Origin: an uncultured Gammaproteobacteria bacterium
GTDB lineage: Bacteria > Pseudomonadota > Gammaproteobacteria > DRJJ01
Reading direction: 5' to 3'
DNA: 64,000 nt
NCBI GenBank assembly: GCA_947258795.1
Contig: CAMYJU010000009.1
Location: forward strand, 62,001-126,000
Shown: one piece after another, positions 43,631 to 53,514 of the stretch
Layout: each line of letters starts with the position of its first letter
Numbering within the stretch: the stretch's first letter is position 1
Translations under genes and position numbers: made by a program
The notes under the pieces: model-generated
What the model was told of the DNA's origin: nothing
The model's input: only the letters and a program-made list of their open reading frames with translations
Database searches by the model: none

Positions 43631-45304
43631 ATGCTGACATCGATAGAAATCCGTAATCTTGCCGTGGTCGAGCACGCCACCCTGTCACTCGAGTCCGGCA
43701 TGACCGCGCTGACCGGTGAAACCGGTGCCGGTAAATCCATCCTGGTGGACGCCCTGGGCCTGGTACTGGGGGATCGCGCCGATAGTAATGTTATCCGCCA
43801 GGAAGCCGAACGTGCGGAAATCAGCCTGACCGTTGAAGTTAACCAGGTTACTGACGCCCGGGACTGGTTGGCGCAGCATGATCTAGATGACGATGGCCTG
43901 TGTATCATCCGCCGCGTGATTACCCGCGAGGGCCGTTCGCGTGGCTATATCAACGGCCGCGCCTCGACCATGCAATCATTGAAGGAACTGGGTGAGATGC
44001 TGGTCGATATCCATGGCCAGCATGCCCACCAGTCGCTACTGCAACGCGACATCCAGCGTACATTGCTGGATGAATATGCCGGTCTGGATGAACAGGTATC
44101 CCGCCTGTCAGGACTTTATAGCGAGTGGAAAACCAAAACCGAACGCCTGCAGCAACTGCAAAGCGATTCCGACGAACGCCTGCAGCGGCAAGACATGCTG
44201 CGCTACCAGGTACAGGAACTGAACGAACTGGACCTGCAGGAAAACGAGTGGGATGAACTCGGTAATGAACACAAACGCCTGGCCCATGCCAGTGAGTTGA
44301 TGCAAAGCACACAGCAGGCCCTGGCTCTGCTGTATGAAGCAGACCAGGGCAGCGTACAACAGCAGCTGGAAACACTGGCCGCAGATCTGACCCGGCACAG
44401 TGAACTGGATGAACGCCTGCAACCGGTAGTCAGTCTGCTGAATGAGGCGGCCATCCAGGTCAATGAGGCCGTGAACGAGCTCAGGCACTACCATGATCAC
44501 CTGGATATGGACCCGTCACGTCTGCAATGGCTGGATCAACGTCTCGGCCTGATCCACGAGCTGGCACGCAAACACCATTGTGAGCCCGGACAACTGCTGC
44601 AACGCCAGCAACAACTAATCGCAGAACTGGATGAAATCGACAGTGGTGATGCAACCCTGGCCAGGCTGGAAAGCGAGATCCAGACATTGCAGGATGAGTA
44701 TGACAAACTCGCCGCCCGCATCGGCAAGCAACGCCGCAACAGCGCCAGTGCTTTCAGCCAGGCTGTAACCGCAGAACTGCAGCAACTGGGAATGCCCGAG
44801 GCCCGCTTCGAGATCGCTATTGAAGAATTCGACCCACCCCGCCGTAGCGCGAATGGCACACAGCGCATCGAATTTCAGGTTTGTGCCAACCCGGGCCAGG
44901 CCATGCAGTCGATCAGTCGGGTCGCGTCAGGTGGTGAACTGTCACGCATCAGTCTCGCTATCCAGGTAATCGCGGCCGACAATACCCATATCCCGACCCT
45001 GATCTATGATGAAGTGGACACCGGTATCGGCGGTGGTGTCGCCGAGGTGGTCGGGCGGCGCCTGCGCAGTCTCGGCAACTCACGCCAGGTCCTGTGCGTG
45101 ACCCATTTACCCCAGGTCGCGTCGATGGCGCATCACCATTTACAGGTCAGCAAATCCAGCCATGATCAGCAAACCCATACCCGTATCCAGCCGCTGGACC
45201 GTAATCATCGTATCGATGAGATCGCGCGCATGCTGGGTGGCATGGAAATCACCAGCCAGAGCCGGGCGCATGCCGAGGAAATGATCGCGCTGGCAGAAAA
45301 TTAA
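43631..45304 (+). CDS. recN: DNA repair protein RecN
   Basis: This 557-residue SMC-like ATPase acts in double-strand break repair. Walker A GETGAGKS is at 29-36, a long coiled coil covers the middle (about 150-370), and the ABC signature ASGGELSRISLA and Walker B LIYDEVDTGIGG lie near the C-terminus. Its stop overlaps the convergent fur stop by four bases. Confidence 0.97.
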   Translation: MLTSIEIRNLAVVEHATLSLESGMTALTGETGAGKSILVDALGLVLGDRADSNVIRQEAERAEISLTVEVNQVTDARDWLAQHDLDDDGLCIIRRVITREGRSRGYINGRASTMQSLKELGEMLVDIHGQHAHQSLLQRDIQRTLLDEYAGLDEQVSRLSGLYSEWKTKTERLQQLQSDSDERLQRQDMLRYQVQELNELDLQENEWDELGNEHKRLAHASELMQSTQQALALLYEADQGSVQQQLETLAADLTRHSELDERLQPVVSLLNEAAIQVNEAVNELRHYHDHLDMDPSRLQWLDQRLGLIHELARKHHCEPGQLLQRQQQLIAELDEIDSGDATLARLESEIQTLQDEYDKLAARIGKQRRNSASAFSQAVTAELQQLGMPEARFEIAIEEFDPPRRSANGTQRIEFQVCANPGQAMQSISRVASGGELSRISLAIQVIAADNTHIPTLIYDEVDTGIGGGVAEVVGRRLRSLGNSRQVLCVTHLPQVASMAHHHLQVSKSSHDQQTHTRIQPLDRNHRIDEIARMLGGMEITSQSRAHAEEMIALAEN

Positions 45305-45720
45305 CCGGTGTCTTTCTGACAGTCCGCACAGATCCCGTAGATATACAGCACATGGTCGGTCATCTGATAGCCGGCACGTTCGGCGATATCGTGTTGCAGC
45401 TTTTCGATGGTCTCGTCGACGAACTCATCGACCTTGCCACAGCGCACGCACAGGATGTGATCGTGATGCGCACCCTGGTTCAGCTCAAACACCGAGTGGC
45501 CACTGTCGAAATGATGGCGTGAGACCAGACCGGCGGATTCGAACTGGGTCAGTACCCGGTAAACCGTGGCCAGACCGATTTCCTCGCCCTCGTCGATCAG
45601 GTTGCGATAGACGTCTTCCGCGCTGAAATGACGGCGCTCGCTCTTTTCGAGTATTTCAAGGATCTTTACCCGTGGCAGGGTCAGTTTCAGGCCTGCCTTC
45701 TTGATATCACTGGATTCCAC
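45301..45720 (-). CDS. fur: ferric uptake regulator Fur
   Basis: A 139-residue metal-dependent repressor with an N-terminal winged helix (ATVYRVLTQFESAGLV), a dimerisation domain with metal-binding H85, H86 and H88, and two zinc-binding CxxC pairs, C91/C94 and C131/C134. It is divergent from bamE, the classic fur-bamE arrangement. Confidence 0.97.
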   Translation of the reverse strand: MESSDIKKAGLKLTLPRVKILEILEKSERRHFSAEDVYRNLIDEGEEIGLATVYRVLTQFESAGLVSRHHFDSGHSVFELNQGAHHDHILCVRCGKVDEFVDETIEKLQHDIAERAGYQMTDHVLYIYGICADCQKDTG

Positions 45721-45799
45721 GGTAAACCTTTTCTTAGCTAGTAGTCAGGTGCTTGTTACATGCGTTATCATTGTCGCGTTGTATATGCGGACAATGTAA

Positions 45800-46306
45800 A
45801 TGAAAACGCTTCTCATTACTATTATATTCCCAACCGTGTTGTTTGTCACCGGTTGCAGCCTGCTACAGCCACATAGTATCGATGTGCAGCAGGGCAATAT
45901 CATCTCCCAGGAAAGAGTCAATCGGCTCCAGCCTGGTATGAATAAAAAACAGGTGCTGTTTGTGATGGGCTCCCCGATCATCGAGGACCCGTTTCATCAC
46001 AACCGCTGGGATTATGTTTATACCATGGAACGCCAGCACAAACTGGAGTCAAACCGTAAAATGACCCTGGTGTTTCAGGATGACAGACTGGTCAGCATCG
46101 AGGGTGACCTGCAACCGCAAGCGCAATCGGATCAGCGTGCTTCCGGGTCACGCAGTGAAGTCATTACCATTACCCCGAAACAGGAGAAGGTCGGTATCTT
46201 CAGTTCGATGATGAACGTGTTTTCAGACGATGATGACGAGGCCCAGCCGGCCGAAGCGAGCCAGCCTGAGCCAGACACAGACGAACAGGACGCCTCTACA
46301 CCCTGA
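45800..46306 (+). CDS. bamE: outer-membrane assembly lipoprotein BamE (SmpA/OmlA)
   Basis: A 168-residue lipoprotein with lipobox FVTGC (C19). The BamE fold is recognised by VNRLQPGMNKKQVLFVMGSPIIEDPFHHNRWDYVY. It belongs to the BAM complex that folds outer-membrane proteins. A tail of about 50 residues rich in Gln, Asp and Glu extends past the conserved domain. Confidence 0.95.
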   Translation: MKTLLITIIFPTVLFVTGCSLLQPHSIDVQQGNIISQERVNRLQPGMNKKQVLFVMGSPIIEDPFHHNRWDYVYTMERQHKLESNRKMTLVFQDDRLVSIEGDLQPQAQSDQRASGSRSEVITITPKQEKVGIFSSMMNVFSDDDDEAQPAEASQPEPDTDEQDASTP

Positions 46307-46334
46307 TCAGGAGATTGGCGCGATGTCCGATGGA

Positions 46335-47351
46335 TCAGGGCAATTTCTTCTCATGATGACCACCGAACTGATAACGCATCGCCGATAACAGACGGTTGGC
46401 GAAATCCGATTCCTGCTGGGATGTAAAACGATCGAACAAGGCTGCTGTCAGCACATGCGCCGGGGTTCCGCTTTCGATGGCCGCGATGCTGGTCCAGCGC
46501 CCTTCCCCGGAATCGGACACCCGGCCTGAAAAATCATGTAGTTCAGGATCCTCCCTGAGCGAGATCGCAATCAGATCCAGTAACCAGGAGGTCACCACAC
46601 TCCCCCGCCGCCAGAGCTCCGCGACCTCGGCCGTATCAATGTCGAACTGGAAATGCTCCGGATGCTGTAACGGCGAGGTCTCGGCATCGGCCTGTCGATC
46701 CAGGTTGCCGACATTGGCATGTTTGAGGATGTTCATACCCTCTGCAAATGCGGCCATCATGCCGTATTCAATGCCGTTATGAACCATCTTGACGAAGTGC
46801 CCTGCACCACTGGGACCACAATGCAGGTAACCCTGTTCCGAACTGGCCGGCTCACCGCCACGCCCGGGTGTGCGTTCGATATCACCAATACCGGGGGCAA
46901 TGGTTTTGAACACCGGCTCCAGGTGTTTGACCACATCGTTCTCACCGCCGATCATCAGGCAGTAACCGCGCTCCAGCCCCCATACGCCACCACTGGTACC
47001 GACATCTACATAATGCAGGCCGCTGGCCCCCAGGGTTTCGGCCCTGACGATATCGTCCTTGTAGTAGGAGTTACCACCATCGATAATGATATCGCCCTGC
47101 TGCATCAGGCCTGCCAGTTCATCCACCACGGTATCGACCACTGCCGCGGGCACCATCACCCAGACCACGCGCGGTGTCTCAAGCTGACTGACAAACCCGC
47201 CCAGGTCGGCAGCACCGCTTGCCCCTTCCTGTTCCAATGCGGTAACGGCATCGCCATCGCGATCATAGACCACACAGGTATGACCATCGTTCATCAACCT
47301 GCGCACCATGTTGGCACCCATACGACCCAGACCCAGCATACCTATTTGCAT
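46335..47351 (-). CDS. gnd: 6-phosphogluconate dehydrogenase, short decarboxylating type
   Basis: The 338-residue enzyme oxidises 6-phosphogluconate to ribulose 5-phosphate. I start at MQIGMLGLGRMGANMVRRL (47351), preceded by AGGGAG. The dinucleotide motif GLGRMG and the active-site segments DVGTSGGVWG and KMVHNGIEYGMM are intact. The ~340-residue length marks the short class, often NAD-dependent, rather than the ~470-residue E. coli Gnd. It is divergent from glk. Confidence 0.92.
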   Translation of the reverse strand: MQIGMLGLGRMGANMVRRLMNDGHTCVVYDRDGDAVTALEQEGASGAADLGGFVSQLETPRVVWVMVPAAVVDTVVDELAGLMQQGDIIIDGGNSYYKDDIVRAETLGASGLHYVDVGTSGGVWGLERGYCLMIGGENDVVKHLEPVFKTIAPGIGDIERTPGRGGEPASSEQGYLHCGPSGAGHFVKMVHNGIEYGMMAAFAEGMNILKHANVGNLDRQADAETSPLQHPEHFQFDIDTAEVAELWRRGSVVTSWLLDLIAISLREDPELHDFSGRVSDSGEGRWTSIAAIESGTPAHVLTAALFDRFTSQQESDFANRLLSAMRYQFGGHHEKKLP

Positions 47352-47558
47352 CACAAACTCCCTGTTAATGGCCACTATCGATCATTACACAAACTATCGT
47401 AGTCGCGTTAACACATTCCAGCAACCATACTTCGACTGGATGATTGCCTGCTCATCAGTAACGCTGACTGTCCCGGCATTGACTCGTGACGGGTCCTGCG
47501 GGAATATCCAGTCAGGCAGGACTACTACGACAACAAGGCAGACAAAGGAGAAACGGCA

Positions 47559-48542
47559 TTGAAAGTCATCACTGGTGATATCGGCGGCACCAAGACCGCA
47601 CTGGCACTGATTGATATCACAGGGCCGATACCGGAGATCCTGGCAACCGCATCCTTTGTCAGCCAGGATTATGAATCACTGGATGATATCGTCCGGCAGT
47701 TTATCGAGACACAACATTCTGCGCCTGAATATGCCTGCCTGGGTATTGCCGGTCCGGTACGTGACGGTGTCTGTATAACCACCAATCTTCCCTGGCATAT
47801 CGATAGTACCAAACTGGCTGACGCTACCGGTCTGCGCAAGCTATGGTTGTTAAATGACCTGGAGGCCCATGCCTGGGGTATCAATGTCCTCGGTGAACAG
47901 GATTTCTGTATCCTCAACCAGGGCCAGGCGGACCCGAACGGTAACGCCTGCATAATTGCGGCCGGCACCGGACTCGGACAGGCCGGACTGATTGTCGAAA
48001 ACGGTCAGCACCGCCCGTATGCGACCGAGGGCGGTCACACCGACTTTGCGCCGCAAACAGAACTGGACATGGCCCTGTTGCGATATCTGCAGCAACACCA
48101 TGATCACGTCAGCTGGGAGCGAGTCGTGTCAGGCATGGGCATCGTGAATATTCACGCGTTCCTGTGTGACCACCATGGTGTTACGCCGCCGCGCTGGCTG
48201 GTCGATGACATGGAAAATGGTGACAGTGCGGCATCGATAAGCAATGCGGCGCTATCCGGTACCGATGAAATCTGTGCTGAGACCCTGGACCTGTTTGTAC
48301 GCCTGTATGGTGCCGAGGCAGGCAACCTCGCGCTGAAGACCAAGGCCACGGTGGCGGTCTATATCGGAGGCGGTATCGCACCACGCATTCTGCACAAACT
48401 GCAGGAACCGGCATTCATGCAGGCCTTTAATGCAAAGGGTCGTATGGAAGCGCTGATGCGGGCGATGCCGGTCAAGGTCATCCTGAATATAAACATGGCA
48501 TTATACGGACCGGCTGTTTATCTAGCCACGCAACTCAAATAG
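47559..48542 (+). CDS. glk: glucokinase (TTG start)
   Basis: This 327-residue ROK-unrelated bacterial glucokinase (Glk family) phosphorylates glucose. It begins GDIGGTKTALALID (ATP phosphate-binding) and has LNDLEAHAWG, AAGTGLGQAGL and EGGHTDFAP. The only start that fits is TTG at 47559, with AAAGGAG 8 nt upstream. With the divergent gnd it suggests a small sugar-phosphate region. Confidence 0.94.
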   Translation: MKVITGDIGGTKTALALIDITGPIPEILATASFVSQDYESLDDIVRQFIETQHSAPEYACLGIAGPVRDGVCITTNLPWHIDSTKLADATGLRKLWLLNDLEAHAWGINVLGEQDFCILNQGQADPNGNACIIAAGTGLGQAGLIVENGQHRPYATEGGHTDFAPQTELDMALLRYLQQHHDHVSWERVVSGMGIVNIHAFLCDHHGVTPPRWLVDDMENGDSAASISNAALSGTDEICAETLDLFVRLYGAEAGNLALKTKATVAVYIGGGIAPRILHKLQEPAFMQAFNAKGRMEALMRAMPVKVILNINMALYGPAVYLATQLK

Positions 48543-48561
48543 GCTCGTGCTCAACGCCCGC

Positions 48562-48900
48562 CTACTTTTCATCTGATTGACTATCTGCTTCGCGTGCGCC
48601 TTTTTTCATCACCTTGCCCGCCGCGGCACGCTGCCTTCTGACCTCTTTGGGGTCTGCGATCAGGGGCCGGTAGATCTCCACCCGATCTCCGTCTTTTAAC
48701 ACCTTGTCCAGCTTGGTGAGCTTGCCAAATATACCGACCTTGCTCTGCTCTGCATCCAGGTCCTGGAAATAGCCACTGACACCCGATCTCAGGATTGCCT
48801 GCTTAACCGTCGTACCAGGCTCCACCTCCACCTCCAGGATCAGTTGCTCATCAGGCAGGGCGTAGGCCACTTCCACCTTTATTTTGTCATCCTTTCCCAT
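48562..48900 (-). CDS. rnfH: RnfH family ubiquitin-fold protein
   Basis: A 112-residue protein from MGKDDKIKVEV (48900) with the beta-grasp features of RnfH/RatB: VEVEPGTTVKQAI, VGIFGK and GDRVEIYRPLIADPKEVRRQRA. The tail is basic. Function is unclear in the family. Its start overlaps the ratA stop by about 14 bp, the usual ratA-rnfH pair. Confidence 0.93.
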   Translation of the reverse strand: MGKDDKIKVEVAYALPDEQLILEVEVEPGTTVKQAILRSGVSGYFQDLDAEQSKVGIFGKLTKLDKVLKDGDRVEIYRPLIADPKEVRRQRAAAGKVMKKGAREADSQSDEK

Positions 48901-49324
48901 ATACCTGATCCGCCCGTTTACAGAAAGAATCAACCAGGCTATCGACTATCTTGCCAAATACCGGACCGATCACCATGCCCATCATACGGTTGGCATATTC
49001 AAACTCCATATCAACCGATATCTTGCAGGCATTTTCCTCCAGTTCCTCAAAGGTCCAGAAGCCCTGCAAATGCCTGAACGGCCCTTCCACCAGTTTTACC
49101 TCGATGATCTTGTTTTTCTGCATACGATTAACCGTGGTAAAACTCTTGTTCACCGCACCCTTGGCGATTTCGATACTCGCCTTGGCATGGTCCTCATCGC
49201 GTTCCAGTACCATCGTGGACTTGCACCAGGGCAGAAACTCCGGATAAGACGCAATATCGTCTACCAGATGATACATCTCGCTGGCCTTGTGCATAACCAG
49301 GGCACTTTTCTTTACACTTGGCAC
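48887..49324 (-). CDS. ratA: RatA/PasT family START-domain protein
   Basis: A 145-residue coenzyme Q-binding/START (Coq10-like) protein with the typical start VKKSALVMHKASEMYHLVDDIASYPEFLPWC. RatA has been described as a ribosome-association toxin; other work links the family to ubiquinone function. Both are knowledge of the family, not seen here. Confidence 0.93.
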   Translation of the reverse strand: MPSVKKSALVMHKASEMYHLVDDIASYPEFLPWCKSTMVLERDEDHAKASIEIAKGAVNKSFTTVNRMQKNKIIEVKLVEGPFRHLQGFWTFEELEENACKISVDMEFEYANRMMGMVIGPVFGKIVDSLVDSFCKRADQVYGKG

Positions 49325-49351
49325 TTTATATACCGCCTGAACTAACCTGAT

Positions 49352-50803
49352 CTAATTATTGATTAAACGGATGATCCACGCCAGTGCACCGGTTGCGTTG
49401 AGCAACACGACAAAGATCGCGACCGGAGTAACATAGCGTATTAAACCGCGCCAGCACTGATATGACCAGTTTGACATGGACAATTCCTGTTTGCTGACAT
49501 CACTTTTCAATAACCAGCCTGTATAGATTGCTATCAGGATCCCGGATATAGGCAACAGCAGCTTGGCCGTCATGAAATCAATCAGTGTGAAAAAGCTCTG
49601 GCTATAGAATTTATGTTCAAACATCGGGCTGTAATGCCCCAGCCAGGCAGACACCGCCGTTAACATATCGCGAAGATTCAGGCCGGTAAACGACAGCATG
49701 CTGACCAGCCCCAGCAACCACACACAAAAACCGGCCCAGGCGCTGGCGTGAGGCCTGGTCATGCCGCGACTTTCCACCAGCCAGGCCACCGCCGGTTCCA
49801 GCAGCGATATGGCCGAGGTCAGCGCCGCGATACTCAATAATACAAAAAACAGTGTTCCCAACAGGATGCCGGCCGGCATTTGCCCGAACACGTACGGGAA
49901 AATGCGAAACAGTAACCCCGGATCCGAGCGGATCATAATTCCTTCCAGCTGAAAGCTGAATACCAGCGGAAAAATAGCCAGACCGGCAAGGATCGCGATC
50001 ATGGTATCGGTAATAATAATGGCTGAACTCAAACCACAGATAGACGAACGCTGGCCGATGTAGGAACCATATACCATGATAGCCCCCATACCCAGGCTCA
50101 GCGTGAAAAACGCGTGCCCCATCGCGGTCAGTACCACGTCCGGCGTTATCTTGTGAAAATCCGGATGAAACAGGAACGCAATCGCGTTATAAACATCGGC
50201 ATTGCGTACCGCATAAATCACCAGGACGACCAGGATGACCAGTAGCACAGGCATCATCCATGTGACCGCGAACTCCAGACCCCTTTTGACACCGCGTGAC
50301 ACCACCATTACCGTGGTCAGCATAAACAGGGTATGCCAGGCGAGCAGGTGCTCAGCGTCGCTCGCAAACCGGGCAAATAGACTGACCACACCATCCATGG
50401 TCTGACCCATAAACAGGCCGGATGCAGCGCGCACGGTATAGGCGTAAGCCCAGCCACCGATCACACTGTAATACGACAGGATCAGACAGGCGATCAGCAT
50501 GCCCACCACTCCCAGCCATTTCCATAACCGGGAATGGCCATGAATCTGCGAAATCCTGCGCAGTGCGTTGACCGGTGAACGACGCCCCATGCGCCCAAGC
50601 ATAATCTCGGCCATCATCAATGGCAGACCGATCAGGAACAGGCATAACAGATAGACCAGCAGGAAAGATCCGCCGCCGCTGGAACCGGCTACATACGGAA
50701 ACTTCCACAGGTTGCCGAGCCCGACCGCCGATCCGGTTGCAGCCAGAAAAAAGGTAAATCTGCCGGCCCACTCGCCGTGTATGGTATCCCGCTCGGTGGT
50801 CAC
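49352..50803 (-). CDS. sodium:neurotransmitter symporter family transporter
   Basis: This 483-residue polytopic protein has the SNF/NSS (LeuT-fold) signature GSAVGLGNLWKFPYVAGSSGGGSFLLVYLLCL at the first helices. It probably imports an amino acid with sodium. Its start overlaps the end of the AGCS symporter gene by four bases, so the two are co-translated. Substrate is not identifiable. Confidence 0.92.
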   Translation of the reverse strand: MTTERDTIHGEWAGRFTFFLAATGSAVGLGNLWKFPYVAGSSGGGSFLLVYLLCLFLIGLPLMMAEIMLGRMGRRSPVNALRRISQIHGHSRLWKWLGVVGMLIACLILSYYSVIGGWAYAYTVRAASGLFMGQTMDGVVSLFARFASDAEHLLAWHTLFMLTTVMVVSRGVKRGLEFAVTWMMPVLLVILVVLVIYAVRNADVYNAIAFLFHPDFHKITPDVVLTAMGHAFFTLSLGMGAIMVYGSYIGQRSSICGLSSAIIITDTMIAILAGLAIFPLVFSFQLEGIMIRSDPGLLFRIFPYVFGQMPAGILLGTLFFVLLSIAALTSAISLLEPAVAWLVESRGMTRPHASAWAGFCVWLLGLVSMLSFTGLNLRDMLTAVSAWLGHYSPMFEHKFYSQSFFTLIDFMTAKLLLPISGILIAIYTGWLLKSDVSKQELSMSNWSYQCWRGLIRYVTPVAIFVVLLNATGALAWIIRLINN

Positions 50804-52353
50804 CGACCCTCCCCGGTCTCGGCAGTGACTTCACGATCCAGTTCACCACTGCGTAACCTGGCCAGATAGTCCTTCAGTGCAGTACGCACCTTGCCGTGCA
50901 GCAGGTACAATGCAATGAAGTTCGGAAAGGCCATACCAAGCAACAGCAGGTCACTGAACTCGAGAATATTCCCTGCACTGGTCATGGATCCGACGATAAC
51001 GAACAATACAAATATCACCCGGTAAGCCATGGACGATTTTTCACCGAACATATAAGTCCAGCAACGTTCGCCATAGTATGACCACGCAATCATGGTTGAA
51101 TAGGCGAACAACACGACCGACACAGTCAGCACGATCGGGAACCAGGAGATGACCGTACCAAAGGCATAAGAGGTCAGTGCGGCGCCTTCCTTGTTCGCCA
51201 CCATGGTGGCGGTTTCAGGTGCGTTATAGACACCGGTAATAATGATCACCAGCGCGGTCATAGTGCAGATAACGACGGTATCTATGAATGGCTCCATCAG
51301 AGCCACGATACCTTGCCTGATCGGATATTTGACTCGCGCCGTTGCGTGCGCAATGGCCGCTGAACCGATGCCCGCCTCGCTGGAGAACGCGGCGCGTTTG
51401 AAGCCCTGCACCAGCACTCCGATCATGCCACCAATGCCGGCAGCCGGGGTGAAGGCCTCGGTAAAAATCTTGCCTATGGCAGCCGGTACCTGATCGGCAT
51501 TGGTCACAACGATCCAGACACAGGCCAGCAGGTAAATCAGCACCATGGTCGGTACGATCGCCTCCGCGGTATGCGCAATACGGCGGATGCCACCAATAAT
51601 CACAATGCCGACCATGAAACTCATGATCACCCCGAAGATCCACGGCTCATTTGCGATGATCGGGATCTGCTGCTTGACTGCATTCATCGCCTGGTTGACC
51701 TGGAAGGCATTGCCGCCACCGAGCGAAGCGCCGATCGCCAACACGCAAAACAGCATCGCCAGTACCCTGCCGGTCCCGGCCCAGCCCTTCTCGCCAAAGC
51801 CACGCGACAGGTATTCCATCGCCCCACCCATGATGTGACCATCAGGACGTACCTCACGATACATCTGCGCCAGCGTGGCCTCGGTAAACTTGGAGGTCAT
51901 ACCCAGTAGCCCGGCAACAATCATCCAGAAGGTTGCACCCGGCCCGCCGATAATGATCGCAATCGCGACCCCGGCAATATTACCGAGCCCGACCGTTGCC
52001 GACAGCGCCGTGATCAACGCCTGAAACGAACTGACCTCACCCTTCGCACTCGGCAACTGGTATTTACCCCTGAGGATCCGGTAGGCATGACGGAACATGA
52101 ACAGATTGACGAAACCCATGCGCACGGTCAGGAACACGGCGCCGACCACCAGCCAGGCCACAATAAACGGCATGGTTTGTTCACCCGGTATCACATCAAA
52201 AAAGAACACGTTGGCCAGATAACCGTTGATTTCACCAAACCAGTCATTCAGGGTTTGCGTGGTCTCACTTTCCGCCTGGGCGAAGGCGGTGGAGGCCATG
52301 GAAAAATATAGAACCGGTACCAGGAGTCGATACAGCCACGTTTTCTTGTTCAT
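50800..52353 (-). CDS. alanine/glycine:cation symporter (AGCS family)
   Basis: The 517-residue protein begins with a cleavable-looking hydrophobic segment ending in AFAQAES and then has about 10 helices. AGCS motifs include FQALITALSATVGLGNIAGVAIAI and GPGATFWMIVAGLLGM. It should co-transport sodium with alanine or glycine. It is upstream of, and overlaps, the SNF gene. Confidence 0.93.
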   Translation of the reverse strand: MNKKTWLYRLLVPVLYFSMASTAFAQAESETTQTLNDWFGEINGYLANVFFFDVIPGEQTMPFIVAWLVVGAVFLTVRMGFVNLFMFRHAYRILRGKYQLPSAKGEVSSFQALITALSATVGLGNIAGVAIAIIIGGPGATFWMIVAGLLGMTSKFTEATLAQMYREVRPDGHIMGGAMEYLSRGFGEKGWAGTGRVLAMLFCVLAIGASLGGGNAFQVNQAMNAVKQQIPIIANEPWIFGVIMSFMVGIVIIGGIRRIAHTAEAIVPTMVLIYLLACVWIVVTNADQVPAAIGKIFTEAFTPAAGIGGMIGVLVQGFKRAAFSSEAGIGSAAIAHATARVKYPIRQGIVALMEPFIDTVVICTMTALVIIITGVYNAPETATMVANKEGAALTSYAFGTVISWFPIVLTVSVVLFAYSTMIAWSYYGERCWTYMFGEKSSMAYRVIFVLFVIVGSMTSAGNILEFSDLLLLGMAFPNFIALYLLHGKVRTALKDYLARLRSGELDREVTAETGEGR

Positions 52354-52520
52354 GCGTGTTCCCTATGCGCAGCAATACGCCGAATGTTATTTTTTAGTGT
52401 AAAGACCTTTGCATGATTCAGGTTTTTGTGCAAGCGACATACCTTAATATAAGGCCTACAGGAAAAGCCGTACAAAGATCACTGCTACTTATTATGCAGA
52501 TCAACCGCCAAATCACAACA

Positions 52521-52551
52521 ATGACACGGCCCTGACGCATTCCGGTATAAT
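52521..52551 (+). promoter_or_regulatory. possible promoter giving a leaderless smpB mRNA
   Basis: TATAAT (52546-52551) ends only 6 nt before the smpB ATG at 52558, with ATGACA (52521-52526) upstream as a loose -35 at 19 bp. No Shine-Dalgarno precedes the ATG. If this promoter is used, the transcript would begin at or near the AUG. Confidence 0.4.
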
Positions 52552-52557
52552 CCCGGC

Positions 52558-53031
52558 ATGGCACGAAAAAAACCCAAGAAATCAAGTAATACCATCGTTT
52601 CGAATAAAAAAGCCCGGCATGACTACTTCATCGAGGAACACCTCGAGGCCGGGCTGGTGCTGGAGGGATGGGAAGTTAAATCGCTGCGTGAGGGCAAGGG
52701 CCAGCTGGTTGACAGCTATGTATTGCTCAAGGGCGGTGAGGCCTATTTACTCGGTTGTGTCATCTCACCGCTGTTATCCGCCTCCACCCATGTCGAGCCG
52801 GACCCGAGCCGCACCCGTAAGTTATTGTTACACAAGGATCAAATCACCAAACTGATCAGCCAGGTCGATCGCAAGGGCTACGCAGTCGTGGCCCTGTCAC
52901 TGTACTGGAAAAAGGGCCGCGTCAAGGTCGATATCGGCATCGCCAAGGGTAAAAAAGACTATGACAAGCGTGCTGTGCAGAAGGACCGCGACTGGCAGCG
53001 TACCAAACAGCGCATCCTCAAACACGGATAA
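52558..53031 (+). CDS. smpB: SsrA-binding protein SmpB
   Basis: This 157-residue RNA-binding protein delivers tmRNA to stalled ribosomes. It has the family pattern [32 protein letters not shown], followed by the basic C-terminal tail ([26 protein letters not shown]) that occupies the mRNA path. Its RNA partner ssrA is encoded about 500 bp downstream on the same strand. Confidence 0.97.
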   Translation: MARKKPKKSSNTIVSNKKARHDYFIEEHLEAGLVLEGWEVKSLREGKGQLVDSYVLLKGGEAYLLGCVISPLLSASTHVEPDPSRTRKLLLHKDQITKLISQVDRKGYAVVALSLYWKKGRVKVDIGIAKGKKDYDKRAVQKDRDWQRTKQRILKHG

Positions 53032-53161
53032 AGCCTCCGCACAAGCCCGCTCCCGGGTAATATTGCACAGGTTTGCCGCCAAACTTTCACAGAAAAAACA
53101 GCCTGTCTGCGTGATGATGTAATTGTCCATATTGCATTCGAATTATTTGCGGAGAGCCACC

Positions 53162-53455
53162 ATGTACACATATACCGAATCAGACACTGAACTACCCATC
53201 CAGTCCTACAGCGACAGCCATGCGGTTGCAACTGAATGTTTTGCAATCATTTATGTCAAGAACTCGCTGGACAAGGGACGCCAGGCCAATATTGTCAATG
53301 AACTGAACTCCATGATCGGCGTTGAAGAGGCCCATTTCAATCCGGAACGCCAACACCTGCTGGTCGCCAAATATAACCGCTTCCAGCTGCGGGCACAGGA
53401 TATCGTTAAGGAACTGCATCGACAGAACCTGCACGCGGTGATTGCAGGCTGTTGA
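53162..53455 (+). CDS. small ferredoxin-fold (HMA-like) protein without metal cysteines
   Basis: A 97-residue protein starting at MYTYTESDTEL (53162), preceded by GGAGAG. The C-terminal ~70 residues have the beta-alpha-beta pattern of HMA-like domains (FAIIYVKNSL...IVNELNSMIGVEEAHFNPERQHLLVAKY...), but the CxxC metal motif is absent. Function unknown. It lies between smpB and ssrA. Confidence 0.65.
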   Translation: MYTYTESDTELPIQSYSDSHAVATECFAIIYVKNSLDKGRQANIVNELNSMIGVEEAHFNPERQHLLVAKYNRFQLRAQDIVKELHRQNLHAVIAGC

Positions 53456-53483
53456 AGCCGGTTTCCGGTAATTATTGCCAAAT

Positions 53484-53514
53484 TTCAGGCCTGCGGGATT
53501 GAAACAGGCCTGAA
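53484..53514 (+). promoter_or_regulatory. perfect 10-bp palindrome overlapping the ssrA promoter
   Basis: TTCAGGCCTG and CAGGCCTGAA are exact complements around an 11-nt loop. The loop's last bases are the -35 box of the ssrA promoter. There is no T-run. It may terminate or process the upstream transcript, or act as an operator. Confidence 0.5.
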
